Shown: positions 34,649-43,224 of the stretch, one piece after another | How positions within the stretch are numbered: the first letter of the stretch is position 1 | How the letters are laid out: the number at the start of each line of letters is the position of its first letter | DNA from: JBEKTW01 sp963727845 | GTDB lineage: Bacteria; Bacteroidota; Ignavibacteria; UBA10030; SZUA-254 | Direction of reading: 5' to 3' | NCBI GenBank assembly: GCA_963727845.1 | Contig: CAVSHI010000002.1 | Coordinates: 124,001 to 188,000 of the forward strand | DNA length: 64,000 bases | Program-made: the position numbers and the translations under genes | Notes under the pieces: model-generated | The model's database searches: none | The model's input: the letters and a program-made list of their open reading frames with translations, nothing else | What the model was told of the DNA's origin: nothing

Positions 34649-34708
34649 AAAACTTTGATTGATCATCCGGCGAGCGCTGGATTTATCAGAAAGAAGGGAT
34701 ATTAGAGT

Positions 34709-34909
34709 ATGGCCAAACGGAATAAACCAAAAGACATCGGATTTGTGATTCGTCTACAATCGCTTTCCGTAGAGGATTGCGAATACGTTGCGGAACAAAT
34801 TGCGCAACTCATATACAACGAAGCGATCGAGGGATTCCCAAGCCCAGATCATGTTCCAGACAACGGTGGGGAGTTTCGCAATCGGGATGAAATTTTGGGT
34901 CAAGACTAA
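34709..34909 (+). CDS. Small protein upstream of serine recombinase
   Basis: 66 residues, acidic, mixed helix (LSVEDCEYVAEQIAQLIYNE), with GAAGGG upstream as ribosome site. It ends 18 bp before the recombinase start and is cotranscribed with it. Position suggests a recombination directionality or accessory factor, but it has no basic DNA-binding helix, so this is only a positional guess. Confidence 0.5.
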   Translation: MAKRNKPKDIGFVIRLQSLSVEDCEYVAEQIAQLIYNEAIEGFPSPDHVPDNGGEFRNRDEILGQD

Positions 34910-34927
34910 CTATCGGAGCAAATACTT

Positions 34928-36637
34928 ATGGCTGCGTTGAAAAGAGCGGTTGGCTACGTCCGTTGCTCGACAGAGGAACAGGCGGATAGCCCTGAGCAAC
35001 AGAGGATAGACATCTTAGCCTTCGCCGAGCCTCACGGTTACATCATCGTCGGATGGTTCGTCGATTTTGGCAAGTCAGGCACAACGTTTGACCAGCGGCC
35101 CGAATTTCAAAAAATGAGAAGATCTGTTGAAAACAAACCCTCCTTCGAAGCGGTCATTTGCTGGGACGAATCGCGGTGGGCGCGGGCAATTGATCCAGAG
35201 GAAAGCACCTACTGGAGAGTATATTTTCGCAAATGTGGTGTTGATGTCGTCTTGGTGAAAACATCTGTGGACCGCGACAATGATTTTGCCCCGATGTTAC
35301 GTGCATTCGAAGGGGTTAAGGCTTCTCAATATGTTAAGGAGTTGTCGGAGCTTACGTTGCGCGGTGCTAAGAATAACGGCGTTCATTCTAATGGCGGAAC
35401 GGCTCCTTACGGCTATATTCGAATCGGCATTAATCTAAAGCATGGAACTGAACGTGTTCTGCAGCCGGGCGACTGGGCGATATCAAATCAGGAAAAGGTC
35501 AGGTGGGGGTTGGGCGACGCAAAAGAAATTGAGACGGTGAAGTTCATTTTTGACAAACGTGCGGACGGAAAAGCCTGTGTATTAATCGCAGATGAATTGA
35601 ACAGGAGCGGGGTGCCCTGTGCCCAGCGAGGTCGGTGGCGCAACATGGATCGCAAGTGGAGCGCAATAACGATAAAGACAATAATTGAAAATCCTGTCTA
35701 TTATGGAGCTAGAGTTTATAATCGGATCTCAATGAGCAGAATTCTGGCAGAAAAAATGCGACGTCGGCTTAAAAGCAAAGGGCGTCCACATTTCAGGAAT
35801 GAGCCCAGCGAGTGGATTGTTGTCGAGGATGCTCATGAGGCAATCGTTTCAAGGGAGCTATGGGAAAAGGCGAACTCGGTAAGAAGACAACAGAGGTCCA
35901 ATAGGAACGGTCACACCTATCGAAGCCAATTTCTGCTTAGTGGATTGATAAAATGTTCAGCGTGTGGGTTTGCCTTCCAAGGATGGACAGGCAAGGTCGG
36001 CGACAAGAGCTACGCCAGATATGTTGACGGGGGCTGGCAGAATAAGCGCGTGTGTTCGTCCTGTCGGATTATGAAAGATGCAATCGAGCAGCACGCTATG
36101 GAGATTATTCAGGAGTTGTTGTACGACCCGAATATGCAGGAACTCGTTGTGGAAAAACTAGACGCCATCGTCAAAGGTCGATCCCAGTTCTCGTCCGAGG
36201 AAGATTATTTCGCCAAAAAGTTGCGATCAATCGAGGACGCCCAAAAGAAATGGATAATGGAATTTGAGAGGGGTGAGTGTCCTCAAGCCATAGTTGAAAG
36301 AATAAAGGAACTGGAAAACGAGAAAAAGGCTGTTACGGCTCAATTGGAGAAATCAAGAATCACCCGGCCCACCTTGAACGTAGCTGACATAATGAACAAA
36401 AGGGCGGAATTCTTGTACGACTTCAAGAACCACTTCAGTGGAGCCCCCATAGAACGAAGGAAGGAGATAATAAAGCGGATTATCCCCAAAATCATAATTG
36501 ACAGGGAAGAGAATGTGGCAAGGTTCTTTGTGCGGCTAGTTCCCGAAATGACCAATGAACTTGAGTGGTTTGGAGCAGAAAACGAAAAGGCACTCACAGA
36601 GTCTGTGAGTGCCCGGAGTAGCGGGGGTAGGACTTGA
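34928..36637 (+). CDS. Large serine recombinase (integrase)
   Basis: 569 residues. The catalytic domain starts VGYVRCSTEEQADSPEQQR with nucleophile Ser14 and continues to CWDESRWARAID. A Recombinase domain follows (about 150-290; YGYIRIG, ENPVYYGARVYNRISMSRIL), then a zinc ribbon with CSACGFAFQGW...VCSSCRIM (about 340-375), and a coiled coil (about 390-480). This is the full architecture of phage/ICE large serine integrases. Its last 16 codons read antisense through a tRNA terminator into tRNA-fMet, which marks it as the terminal gene of an element integrated at that locus. Confidence 0.93.
   Translation: MAALKRAVGYVRCSTEEQADSPEQQRIDILAFAEPHGYIIVGWFVDFGKSGTTFDQRPEFQKMRRSVENKPSFEAVICWDESRWARAIDPEESTYWRVYFRKCGVDVVLVKTSVDRDNDFAPMLRAFEGVKASQYVKELSELTLRGAKNNGVHSNGGTAPYGYIRIGINLKHGTERVLQPGDWAISNQEKVRWGLGDAKEIETVKFIFDKRADGKACVLIADELNRSGVPCAQRGRWRNMDRKWSAITIKTIIENPVYYGARVYNRISMSRILAEKMRRRLKSKGRPHFRNEPSEWIVVEDAHEAIVSRELWEKANSVRRQQRSNRNGHTYRSQFLLSGLIKCSACGFAFQGWTGKVGDKSYARYVDGGWQNKRVCSSCRIMKDAIEQHAMEIIQELLYDPNMQELVVEKLDAIVKGRSQFSSEEDYFAKKLRSIEDAQKKWIMEFERGECPQAIVERIKELENEKKAVTAQLEKSRITRPTLNVADIMNKRAEFLYDFKNHFSGAPIERRKEIIKRIIPKIIIDREENVARFFVRLVPEMTNELEWFGAENEKALTESVSARSSGGRT
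36589..36613 (-). terminator. Terminator of tRNA-fMet, inside the recombinase 3' end
   Basis: GGCACTCACAGA (36589-36600) and TCTGTGAGTGCC (36602-36613) form a perfect 12-bp palindrome with a one-base centre (so a 3-5 nt loop when folded). On the minus strand it is followed by TTTTCGTTTTC, 5 nt after the tRNA 3' end. Confidence 0.7.
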
Positions 36638-36691
36638 ACCTACAGCCTTTGGGTTATGAGCCCAACGAGCTACCAATTGCTCCACCCCGCG
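36619..36691 (-). tRNA. Initiator tRNA-fMet (anticodon CAT)
   Basis: 73 nt. The 5' acceptor strand CGCGGGG pairs with CCCCGC, leaving the first base mismatched (C1-T72), the hallmark of bacterial initiator tRNAs. D stem GAGC/GCTC, anticodon stem TTGGG/CCCAA with loop CTCATAA, T arm GTAGG-TTCAAGT-CCTAC. The three G-C pairs at the bottom of the usual initiator anticodon stem are GGG/CCC here. No CCA is encoded. The 3' end overlaps the serine recombinase stop by 19 nt. Confidence 0.93.
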
Positions 36692-37401
36692 ATCAAAGTA
36701 ATGTCCCGGCGTGCCCGAAATCCGACGAAGTGGAACGCAGTCGGACACCTTTACCGGCCGCAATCCCGCGAAGCGGAATGAAGGCGGGCCGCGATCATTT
36801 AATGCCTAAATATACGAAATTGCTCTCGCTAAAACAAACTACGATCCTATCGGCTCTTGGCCTTTGGGTTCTGGCCTTTGGCTGCTAGCTATTAGCTCTT
36901 GGTGTCTTGCTTCGGTATTCCGTCTTCTGACTTCTTAGTCCCTGGTTATTGGCTGCTTGTACTTTGTCACTTGTCAGTGGTCATCCGTCATTGGTTCATG
37001 GTGCTGGCCGGGGGCTTTTGGCCTTTAACTATTGGCCGTTAGATATCAATTAAAAATTCAAAACTTGACCGCTGATGATCGCCGATAAAAGATGATGAAT
37101 ATGATGAAGCTCGTCTTAAAATCTCATGATCTCAGCCCTGCCACTACCCGTCTTTCTCATCATCTCGGCAGCGCCACTACCTCTCTGTCTCCTATTCTCA
37201 ACTACCTAACTACCCAACTATTCAACTACCGAACTATTCCATCATCCATTACTCCATCTCACCGTTTCCCCCATTCACCCCTTCTCCCTTTCATCATCCC
37301 AACCACTCTAACACCTCAATCTTCCATCCTCCATTTCTCCCTTTCACTATCTCGAACCACACACCTAACACCTACGACCTACCACCCATCACCTACCACC
37401 T
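36692..37401. other. Gene-free stretch with repeat copy A
   Basis: 36692-36850 has two short palindromic G/C-rich repeats (for example CCGCGAAGCGG) upstream of the tRNA. From about 36850 the sequence becomes word-like low complexity: T/G-rich (TTGGCTGCTTGT, GGCCTTTGGCTGC), then a core, then C/A/T-rich (CTAACTACCCAACTATTC). No gene. Confidence 0.6.
36850..37400. repeat. Long interspersed repeat, copy A
   Basis: Shares with copy B (47817-48352) an identical 86-bp core at 37014-37099 (starts GCTTTTGGCCTTTAAC, ends GATGATGAA) and a second identical 52-bp block at 37206-37257 (CTAACTACCC...TACTCCAT). The left arm is T/G-rich and the right arm A/C-rich, so the arms are roughly complementary. Confidence 0.8.
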
Positions 37402-38625
37402 CTACTTCACAATCGTCAAAGGCAAATTCAGGTCGTAGCTTCCACTCGGTATAGGACTCTGCTGCGCCCTGGTGTCCCGTCGGACGTTGTCACTGACATA
37501 GTAAACGAGCTCTCCCAGCCGAACGATCCCGTCGTGGTCGGAATCGGCGGCCCCTTTCAATCCTTCGAGGATATAGTGCGTAAATACTCCGTGCCCCCCG
37601 CCCCATCTCTTGTCTTCCTGGGAAAGCTGGTTGGCATCGCTTGCACTGAATGTGAGCGTGCTTGCCCTCGTTTTTCCCAGGTCCGACAGGTACCTGTCAA
37701 CGAGGCTGGACTCGGCGAGGCCGCGCATCGAAGCACGCTGCCCCACCCCGCGGCTGTGGCAAGCATCGACAAATACAATGATGGTTTTCGCAACAATGTA
37801 ATCGCGCATCGCGTCCTGTATCTCCTGCATCTTCACTGACGTGGCGGCAAGCCTGTTCAAGTCTGAATCGTACGTGAGGAGATACAGGACTTTCGGTCTG
37901 TCGGGGTCGGGAGCCCCGTGCCCGGCAAAGAAGATATAGACAATATCGTCCTCGATGACGCCCTTCAGGAAATCCGTGAGAGCTTCCCGTACATTTGTTG
38001 AAGTCGCCTGCTCGTTCGTGAGGAACCTGATGTTGGAAAGCGGTATGCCAAATCCTCCTTCTTTCAAAGGCTTCGACATGATCCCCCATAGCGCCTCCGC
38101 ATCCCTGTCAGCATACCGGAGCGGAGGAATGCCGGGATTTTGGTATTGAGAGATACCGATCACAACCGCCCATACCTGAGTGCGTTTGGCGGGCACCTCT
38201 ACTGACTTCCGGTAAACTGTGAACCTGACTGCCTGCTCATTGTGGTACGTATCGATCGCCCGGACCTCGACCACGTTTTTCCCGGGCGCGAGTAAAGCAT
38301 CTCCCCTGAATTCCACACCGTTCCCCTGGGGAGTGAGAGACGCTTCCCTCCCATTCACTGTGACAACTGCGACTCCGCTTGAATCCTCCGCCCGACCTAC
38401 AACCTGCACAGCGGAGCTGTCGGCGCCGACGCCGGTAGTATCATGTGGAGTTGCCAATCCCCGCGTCGAGAGCTGTACCGGCTCGAGAAGCTCTATCTGA
38501 GGAGGCGTGGTATCGATTCTCTTTAGGTCGAGGGACCCGGCCCGGCTTCGCGCTTTCGATTGCGGCAGGCTCGTTCCCGCGACAAGCACAAGGCACAACA
38601 ACGAAACAGCTATCGTCCGCGTCAT
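37402..38625 (-). CDS. Secreted caspase-like (C14) peptidase with EF-hand loop
   Basis: 407 residues from ATG 38625, chosen because it begins a signal peptide (MTRTIAVSLLCLVLVAGTSL). A bacterial Ig-like/bactofilin-type beta domain (about 40-140) precedes a C14 caspase fold (about 150-400) with catalytic H236 (IFFAGHGAPD) and C289 (IVFVDACHSRG). Near the end DSDHDGIVRLGE matches an EF-hand Ca-binding loop, so activity may depend on calcium. Predicted periplasmic or exported. It is cotranscribed with the beta-domain gene and the propeller protein upstream. The substrate is unknown. Confidence 0.85.
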   Translation of the reverse strand: MTRTIAVSLLCLVLVAGTSLPQSKARSRAGSLDLKRIDTTPPQIELLEPVQLSTRGLATPHDTTGVGADSSAVQVVGRAEDSSGVAVVTVNGREASLTPQGNGVEFRGDALLAPGKNVVEVRAIDTYHNEQAVRFTVYRKSVEVPAKRTQVWAVVIGISQYQNPGIPPLRYADRDAEALWGIMSKPLKEGGFGIPLSNIRFLTNEQATSTNVREALTDFLKGVIEDDIVYIFFAGHGAPDPDRPKVLYLLTYDSDLNRLAATSVKMQEIQDAMRDYIVAKTIIVFVDACHSRGVGQRASMRGLAESSLVDRYLSDLGKTRASTLTFSASDANQLSQEDKRWGGGHGVFTHYILEGLKGAADSDHDGIVRLGELVYYVSDNVRRDTRAQQSPIPSGSYDLNLPLTIVK

Positions 38626-38690
38626 GCTCGCTCTTTCCATCTTCAATTTTCCATCATGCATGTTTCACCATTTTTCTCCCATCCGTTTTT

Positions 38691-39215
38691 TCACGGTCTG
38701 CCCGGCGGTGTCGGTAATTCACCCGTGGTAGAAGAGGGAGTTGACCCTTTTTTCGAGCCGAAGATGGCAATCAATCCTCCACCAATCGCGGCAGCACTCA
38801 GGCCGACCGTCAACCACGGGAATCCACCCGCATAATTGGCGCGGATCTCGAAAAAGTATCCGTCCCCCGGAAGGCCGTCCGGGAAATCCCTGCGGTACTC
38901 CCAGCGGATCTCTTTGCTGCCGGCCGAAAATTTTCCTTTGCCGATATCTCCACTGACCGACCTCGGGACGAGACTGAATGCCTCGTTCTTCTCGTTGAGA
39001 AGAACCATCTTCACTTCGCAGTCTTTCCCGGCGTCCGCGGCAAGGTCGTAGGTTATCACGATGAACTCTCCTTCGACTCTCCAATCGACATTCGACACAA
39101 TGACCGGGAGAGTATCGTTGCCCATGCCGAACATTGGGGCACTGAAAAGGTGGAGGAGTATCGGAATCAAGATGATCCGTACGATCGCGGCGTTATGTTT
39201 GCAGATCGCAATCAT
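38691..39215 (-). CDS. Exported beta-domain protein with C-terminal membrane helix
   Basis: 174 residues. Signal peptide (about 1-30), a beta-sandwich-like domain (about 38-128; WRVEGEFIVITYDLAADAGK, VPRSVSGDIGKGKFSAGSKE, IRWEYRRDFPDGLPGDGYFF), then one membrane helix (about 133-152; WLTVGLSAAAIGGGLIAIFG). This domain recurs in exported proteins of Ignavibacteria-like genomes, often beside caspase-like or sulfatase-modifying genes. It starts 2 bp after the stop of the large propeller protein, so the genes are one operon. Function unknown; probably an anchor or partner of the caspase-like protein. Confidence 0.6.
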   Translation of the reverse strand: MIAICKHNAAIVRIILIPILLHLFSAPMFGMGNDTLPVIVSNVDWRVEGEFIVITYDLAADAGKDCEVKMVLLNEKNEAFSLVPRSVSGDIGKGKFSAGSKEIRWEYRRDFPDGLPGDGYFFEIRANYAGGFPWLTVGLSAAAIGGGLIAIFGSKKGSTPSSTTGELPTPPGRP

Positions 39216-39217
39216 GA

Positions 39218-42200
39218 TTATCTGAGGATCGCCATTTTCTTTGCCCCGATAAAATGTCCGTCCGCAGTCAACTGATAGATGTAGATTCCGCTCGGGAGGA
39301 TCTTTCCCGTCCCATCCCGTCCGTCCCAGTTGATGGTGAGGTAGGCGGATGGCGTCCTCCTGTCGACAAGCGTCCTCACTTTCTCTCCGATGATATTGAA
39401 AATCTCGAGTTTGACTGACGACTCGTACGGCACCGCAAATCCGATCACCGTCGTCGGGTTGAAAGGATTTGGATAGTTTTGACCCAGCTCGAACGACTCT
39501 GGACGGTAGACGGCGGTCTCACGGTCGATAAAGCTCTGCTTCCCGACGGCGAGCTTGAAGTGCGTGATCTCATCCTGAGGTGTAAACGAGAATTTATTCT
39601 CCTTCCGGAGGTCCACGGGAGCGGTATTCGAAGTGTTGATGAGTGCGGCACCGAATCCGGCCGGAATTCCGTCGATTCCCTTGAAAAAGATTTCGGTCTT
39701 CGTTTTCTGGGGGTTTCTCACTTCGAAGTCCCACAGTTGCCCTTCGCGTATGGCGCGACGGATATCGCGGCTGAAACGAAATTGCCGGGGATCCCAGTTG
39801 CGCCTCGAAAAATAAAGGAAGTTCTGTTCAAATATGAGCGGTGGTTTGCGAAGGTCGTATTTATCAAGCCCGTCGTCCGCGTCCGGTCTCACGCCGATGT
39901 AATTCTCATTATCCTCATTGAGATCGGTCTTGAGTGCCATCTGCACTTCCCACCCGGCAATAGCCGGCATTTTGGAAGGACTCTGTCGTGGCTGGAAAGG
40001 ATAGGGGATGATCAGGCTTTCGGCTGCAGCTGCGGTATTGTCGAAGTAATATCCTTTCAGAGAATCAAGTCTTGTGGAAATGGTATAACCGCCAGTTCCC
40101 TGGTAATCGTACAGGGGAAAACTCGCACCCGTAAGCCCGTTTAATGATAACACTGCGGCCCAATCTACAGCGGCGTTGAATGGATTACCGATGATATTCC
40201 ATCCTCTGCGAAGCATTATTGTTACCGTTCCGCCAGGGGAGAGCGGGGGCATTGTGTCTATCCGGTTGATTTGCACCTTGCCTTTGTTGAGAAGCCAGTA
40301 ACCCTGGCCGGGAAGCAGAATTGACTGCGGATCGAGCTCGACCAAATAATTGACCGTATCCCCGTTGTCGTAGTACATCTTCCAGTCGAAATCGTCCTGA
40401 CCTGAAAGTAACTGGGCCGGGTGCAGTAATCCCTCGCCAGGGAAGCTCACGAGCCGGTAGTCGGTCGATGCTCTGGGATTCGGGGGAAAGGCAATGGAGT
40501 CTGAGATAGAATCCGTCGGAACCGTAGCAAACGTCCATGTATTGGAAAAGTACCCCCAACCATTGATGTTTGTCGCTCTGACATGCCAGTAGTAATTCGC
40601 GTTGCGTGCGAGCCGGCTCACATGAAAAGTCGTGTCGACGGATGATGTATCGTCAAGGAAAACGGCATTGAAGTACTGGTCTGTTGCGACTTGCACGTCG
40701 TATTTCCACGCGGTTGAGGCTGGATGCCAAGACAGCGCCACTGCGACCGGCTCGCTGGTGGTCCCGTCCGCCGGGCCGGCGAGGACCGGCTGGGCGGGGG
40801 TTGTGACGGAGCGCGTGCTCCGGAAGGCTCCCATGCCTGCTGTCCCTACGAATAAGTACCCCTGGTTGGTAACAAAAAGAGACTGAGCCGGACTTCCTGC
40901 CAGTCCCGGCTTGATCTCAGCCCAGTCGGAGCCTTCGTCCTGAGAAATGAACACGGAACCGTTCGATAGTCCAGCATAAATGCGGGATTGGTATTGGAGC
41001 AGCGACCTCACGTGCTCATCAGTCAGTCCGTTGTTCGCAGCTGTCCAGGTCAGCCCTTCGTCGGATGAGCGGAAAAGACCTCCCTCCGTCCCGGCGAAAA
41101 CGTAGCTGCCATCGAAGAGCAGGCAGTTTACAGACTGGTTGGACAATCCGCTGTTAGCCTGCGCCCAGATGGTTCCTGTATCTGTTGATGCGAAAACTCC
41201 GTCCCCGTCTGTTCCAGCGAACAGGTGAGCATTGCTCGCGACAAGAGAAGTCACATCGGAATTCGACTGCCCGATATTGGCAGAAGTCCATGTATTGCCC
41301 CCATTTGTGGAGTAAGAAACGCCGCCGCCGCTGGTGCCGGTAAAGTAAACACTTCCGGCGACCAGAATGCTCTGAACATAGCCGTTAGTCAGGCCGTCAT
41401 TCTCTTGCACCCATGTCTTTCCGGTGTCGACGGAGACGAAGAATCCGTTCCCCCCGGTTCCTGCGAGAATTTTTTGACCGTCAACCGCGAGGGAATAGAA
41501 ATATAAACCGGTGACGGGAGCCGTTGTTCGTTGCCACGTACTGCCGTTGTCAGAAGAATTGAAAATGCCATTGCCCCACGTCGCCGTGAGAAGTCTGTTG
41601 CCCAGACCTGCAAAGGAGCGCGTGTCGGTGCCTGTAACGTTCGTATTTTCCATCGTCCATGATGCGCCGCTGTTCGATGAGCGGTACACACCGGCTCCGT
41701 CCGTGCCAACAAAGAGGGTGGAACCGGCAAGGAAAATCGTATTCAACGTCGGGTTATCAAGCCCGTTGATGCGTTGATACCACTGGGCTCCGTTATTGGT
41801 CGACAGGTAGACCCCCCCGCCCGCCGTCGCGGCGTAAAGGTCGGACCCGCCGACGATGAGGGCCATGACACTCGTGTTTTCCAGTCCGTTATTCACCGTT
41901 GTCCAATTACTCCCATCGTTGTTCGAGAGAAATACCCCATCTCCGTTGCTGCCGGCGTAAAGAGTACTGCCGACCTTCAGAATCGTCCGGATGTCGAGGT
42001 TTGTAAGCCCTCTGTTTGTTGCCACCCAGGAAGCACCGTTATTGAGCGATTTGTATACCCCGCTGTCCTGCGTTGCCGCGAAGACTTTCGATCCGACGAA
42101 GAAAAAAGCACTGATAACGTTTGCCGTCAGCCCTCCACCAACAGGATCCCAATTGAGACCGCCATCATGCGAGACGAATGCACCGCTGCCATCAGTGCCC

Positions 42201-42625
42201 GCGAAGATTGTCGATCCATTCGGCGCGATTGTGTTCACCGATGGATTGGTGAGTCCGGAGCTGGAAGGCGACCATGTGGCCCCGCTGTCGGTGGAGCTGA
42301 AAACGCCTCCGCCCGAAGTAGAGGCATAGAGAACCGAGGCTCCGTACACGAGTGAAGTAACGTTCAAGTTGCTCAACCCGTCACTCTTCGCCGACCATGT
42401 GATTCCATCGTCAACGGAACCGTACACTCCTCCTCCGGCTAGACCTGCGTAAACTCTCGTTCCGTCAAATGCGATCGCCGTAACGACTCCTCCGATTGGA
42501 CCGTTAGCGGATTGCCAGAAGTTCTGTGCCTTTGATCGTGAGAGCAACGCAAGGAATACCATCACCGCAACGATGGTGAGAAAGAAGTTATGCAAACACC
42601 GCGATTGCAGGTTTACGGGGACCAT
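39218..42625 (-). CDS. Very large BNR/WD-like propeller protein with T9SS sorting domain
   Basis: 1135 residues from ATG 42625 (MVPVNLQSRCLHNFFLTIVA), picked because it begins a signal peptide ending before QNFWQSANGP; a longer frame to 42925 has no signal. About 15 repeats of roughly 40 residues follow the form LYAGTxGGGVxxSTDNGxxW (Ycf48/BNR-type asp-box repeats, about 35-600). Then a fibronectin-III-like domain (about 620-720), a linker region (about 740-1000), and a T9SS sorting domain (about 1055-1135; ELGQNYPNPFNPTTVIGFAV). Surface-exported, likely binds or remodels a polymer; ligand unknown. A CRP-like operator lies about 210 bp upstream. Confidence 0.85.
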   Translation of the reverse strand: MVPVNLQSRCLHNFFLTIVAVMVFLALLSRSKAQNFWQSANGPIGGVVTAIAFDGTRVYAGLAGGGVYGSVDDGITWSAKSDGLSNLNVTSLVYGASVLYASTSGGGVFSSTDSGATWSPSSSGLTNPSVNTIAPNGSTIFAGTDGSGAFVSHDGGLNWDPVGGGLTANVISAFFFVGSKVFAATQDSGVYKSLNNGASWVATNRGLTNLDIRTILKVGSTLYAGSNGDGVFLSNNDGSNWTTVNNGLENTSVMALIVGGSDLYAATAGGGVYLSTNNGAQWYQRINGLDNPTLNTIFLAGSTLFVGTDGAGVYRSSNSGASWTMENTNVTGTDTRSFAGLGNRLLTATWGNGIFNSSDNGSTWQRTTAPVTGLYFYSLAVDGQKILAGTGGNGFFVSVDTGKTWVQENDGLTNGYVQSILVAGSVYFTGTSGGGVSYSTNGGNTWTSANIGQSNSDVTSLVASNAHLFAGTDGDGVFASTDTGTIWAQANSGLSNQSVNCLLFDGSYVFAGTEGGLFRSSDEGLTWTAANNGLTDEHVRSLLQYQSRIYAGLSNGSVFISQDEGSDWAEIKPGLAGSPAQSLFVTNQGYLFVGTAGMGAFRSTRSVTTPAQPVLAGPADGTTSEPVAVALSWHPASTAWKYDVQVATDQYFNAVFLDDTSSVDTTFHVSRLARNANYYWHVRATNINGWGYFSNTWTFATVPTDSISDSIAFPPNPRASTDYRLVSFPGEGLLHPAQLLSGQDDFDWKMYYDNGDTVNYLVELDPQSILLPGQGYWLLNKGKVQINRIDTMPPLSPGGTVTIMLRRGWNIIGNPFNAAVDWAAVLSLNGLTGASFPLYDYQGTGGYTISTRLDSLKGYYFDNTAAAAESLIIPYPFQPRQSPSKMPAIAGWEVQMALKTDLNEDNENYIGVRPDADDGLDKYDLRKPPLIFEQNFLYFSRRNWDPRQFRFSRDIRRAIREGQLWDFEVRNPQKTKTEIFFKGIDGIPAGFGAALINTSNTAPVDLRKENKFSFTPQDEITHFKLAVGKQSFIDRETAVYRPESFELGQNYPNPFNPTTVIGFAVPYESSVKLEIFNIIGEKVRTLVDRRTPSAYLTINWDGRDGTGKILPSGIYIYQLTADGHFIGAKKMAILR

Positions 42626-42832
42626 AAGTGAAAATAAACTGAAAGAATCGGAAAAAAACAAAATGGGAAGACCAATAACGTGGACTTCGACATCGTCTCC
42701 TGTTTTATTCTTCACAGTCCCCGGGCTGTTTCCACCACATCCTCCCCAGCATAATACCTTCAGTTCGTTGGTTTCCCCTATTATCGGAGCCGCCGCGTGA
42801 CGCTGCCCTTTCCAACGGAGTGACCTAAAGGA

Positions 42833-42848
42833 CGTGACGCACATCACA
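42833..42848. promoter_or_regulatory. CRP/FNR-family operator-like palindrome
   Basis: On the minus strand the 16-mer is TGTGATGTGCGTCACG, i.e. TGTGA-N6-TCACG, one base from the CRP consensus TGTGA-N6-TCACA. It lies about 210 bp upstream of the start of the propeller surface protein. A matching site occurs before the SdrD-type protein at 47769-47784. Confidence 0.5.
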
Positions 42849-43117
42849 AGCGATATCTCCGTTAGCCGTCTGGGGGCGAAGTGGTGGCGGTTGACGATGA
42901 GGAGGCCCAGCCCTGCTATTGCCACAGAGGCAGCCGATGTTCAATCTAGAGAAGGACAGAAGGGAGATTTACGGGCGGATTAATTCCCGAGTATCGCATC
43001 TTCTTTGTTCTCCTCATTGAAAAAGGAGGGCATGATGTGTTTATGACTAACGCTTCGTTCTACGGACCATCATAAAAATCATTTCATCATTCTCATCAGC
43101 GGTTCAGACAATGGATG

Positions 43118-43158
43118 CAAAAATGAAGCGCCCCACGTCGGACGTGAGGCGCTTCATT
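43118..43158 (-). terminator. Rho-independent terminator of giant surface protein gene
   Basis: AATGAAGCGCC (43122-43132) and GGCGCTTCATT (43148-43158) form an 11-bp stem enclosing a second stem (CACGTC/GACGTG). On the minus strand a TTTTT run follows directly. It lies 67 bp beyond the stop at 43225. Confidence 0.8.
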
Positions 43159-43224
43159 GGTACAGGCTGACTGCTCCCCTCCGGCGTTTGCCGGAATGTC
43201 AGCGCGGGCGAACTCCTGTGCTCG

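Larger units (their letters stand above)
42626..43224. other. Leader region with CRP-like site, then terminator of upstream neighbour
   Basis: No gene. The 300 bp next to 42625 contain the CRP-like palindrome (42833-42848) and GGAGGATG-rich leader sequence on the minus strand; I looked for a riboswitch consensus and saw none. 43118-43158 is the terminator of the giant gene ending at 43225. Confidence 0.5.

Noticed and set aside
36850..37400. CRISPR-like array in the word-like repeat
   Set aside because: Repeat units vary in length and sequence and there are no regular spacers or cas genes.
42626..42925. Riboswitch in the leader of the propeller surface protein
   Set aside because: Compared by eye with cobalamin and cyclic-di-GMP consensus boxes; no convincing match.
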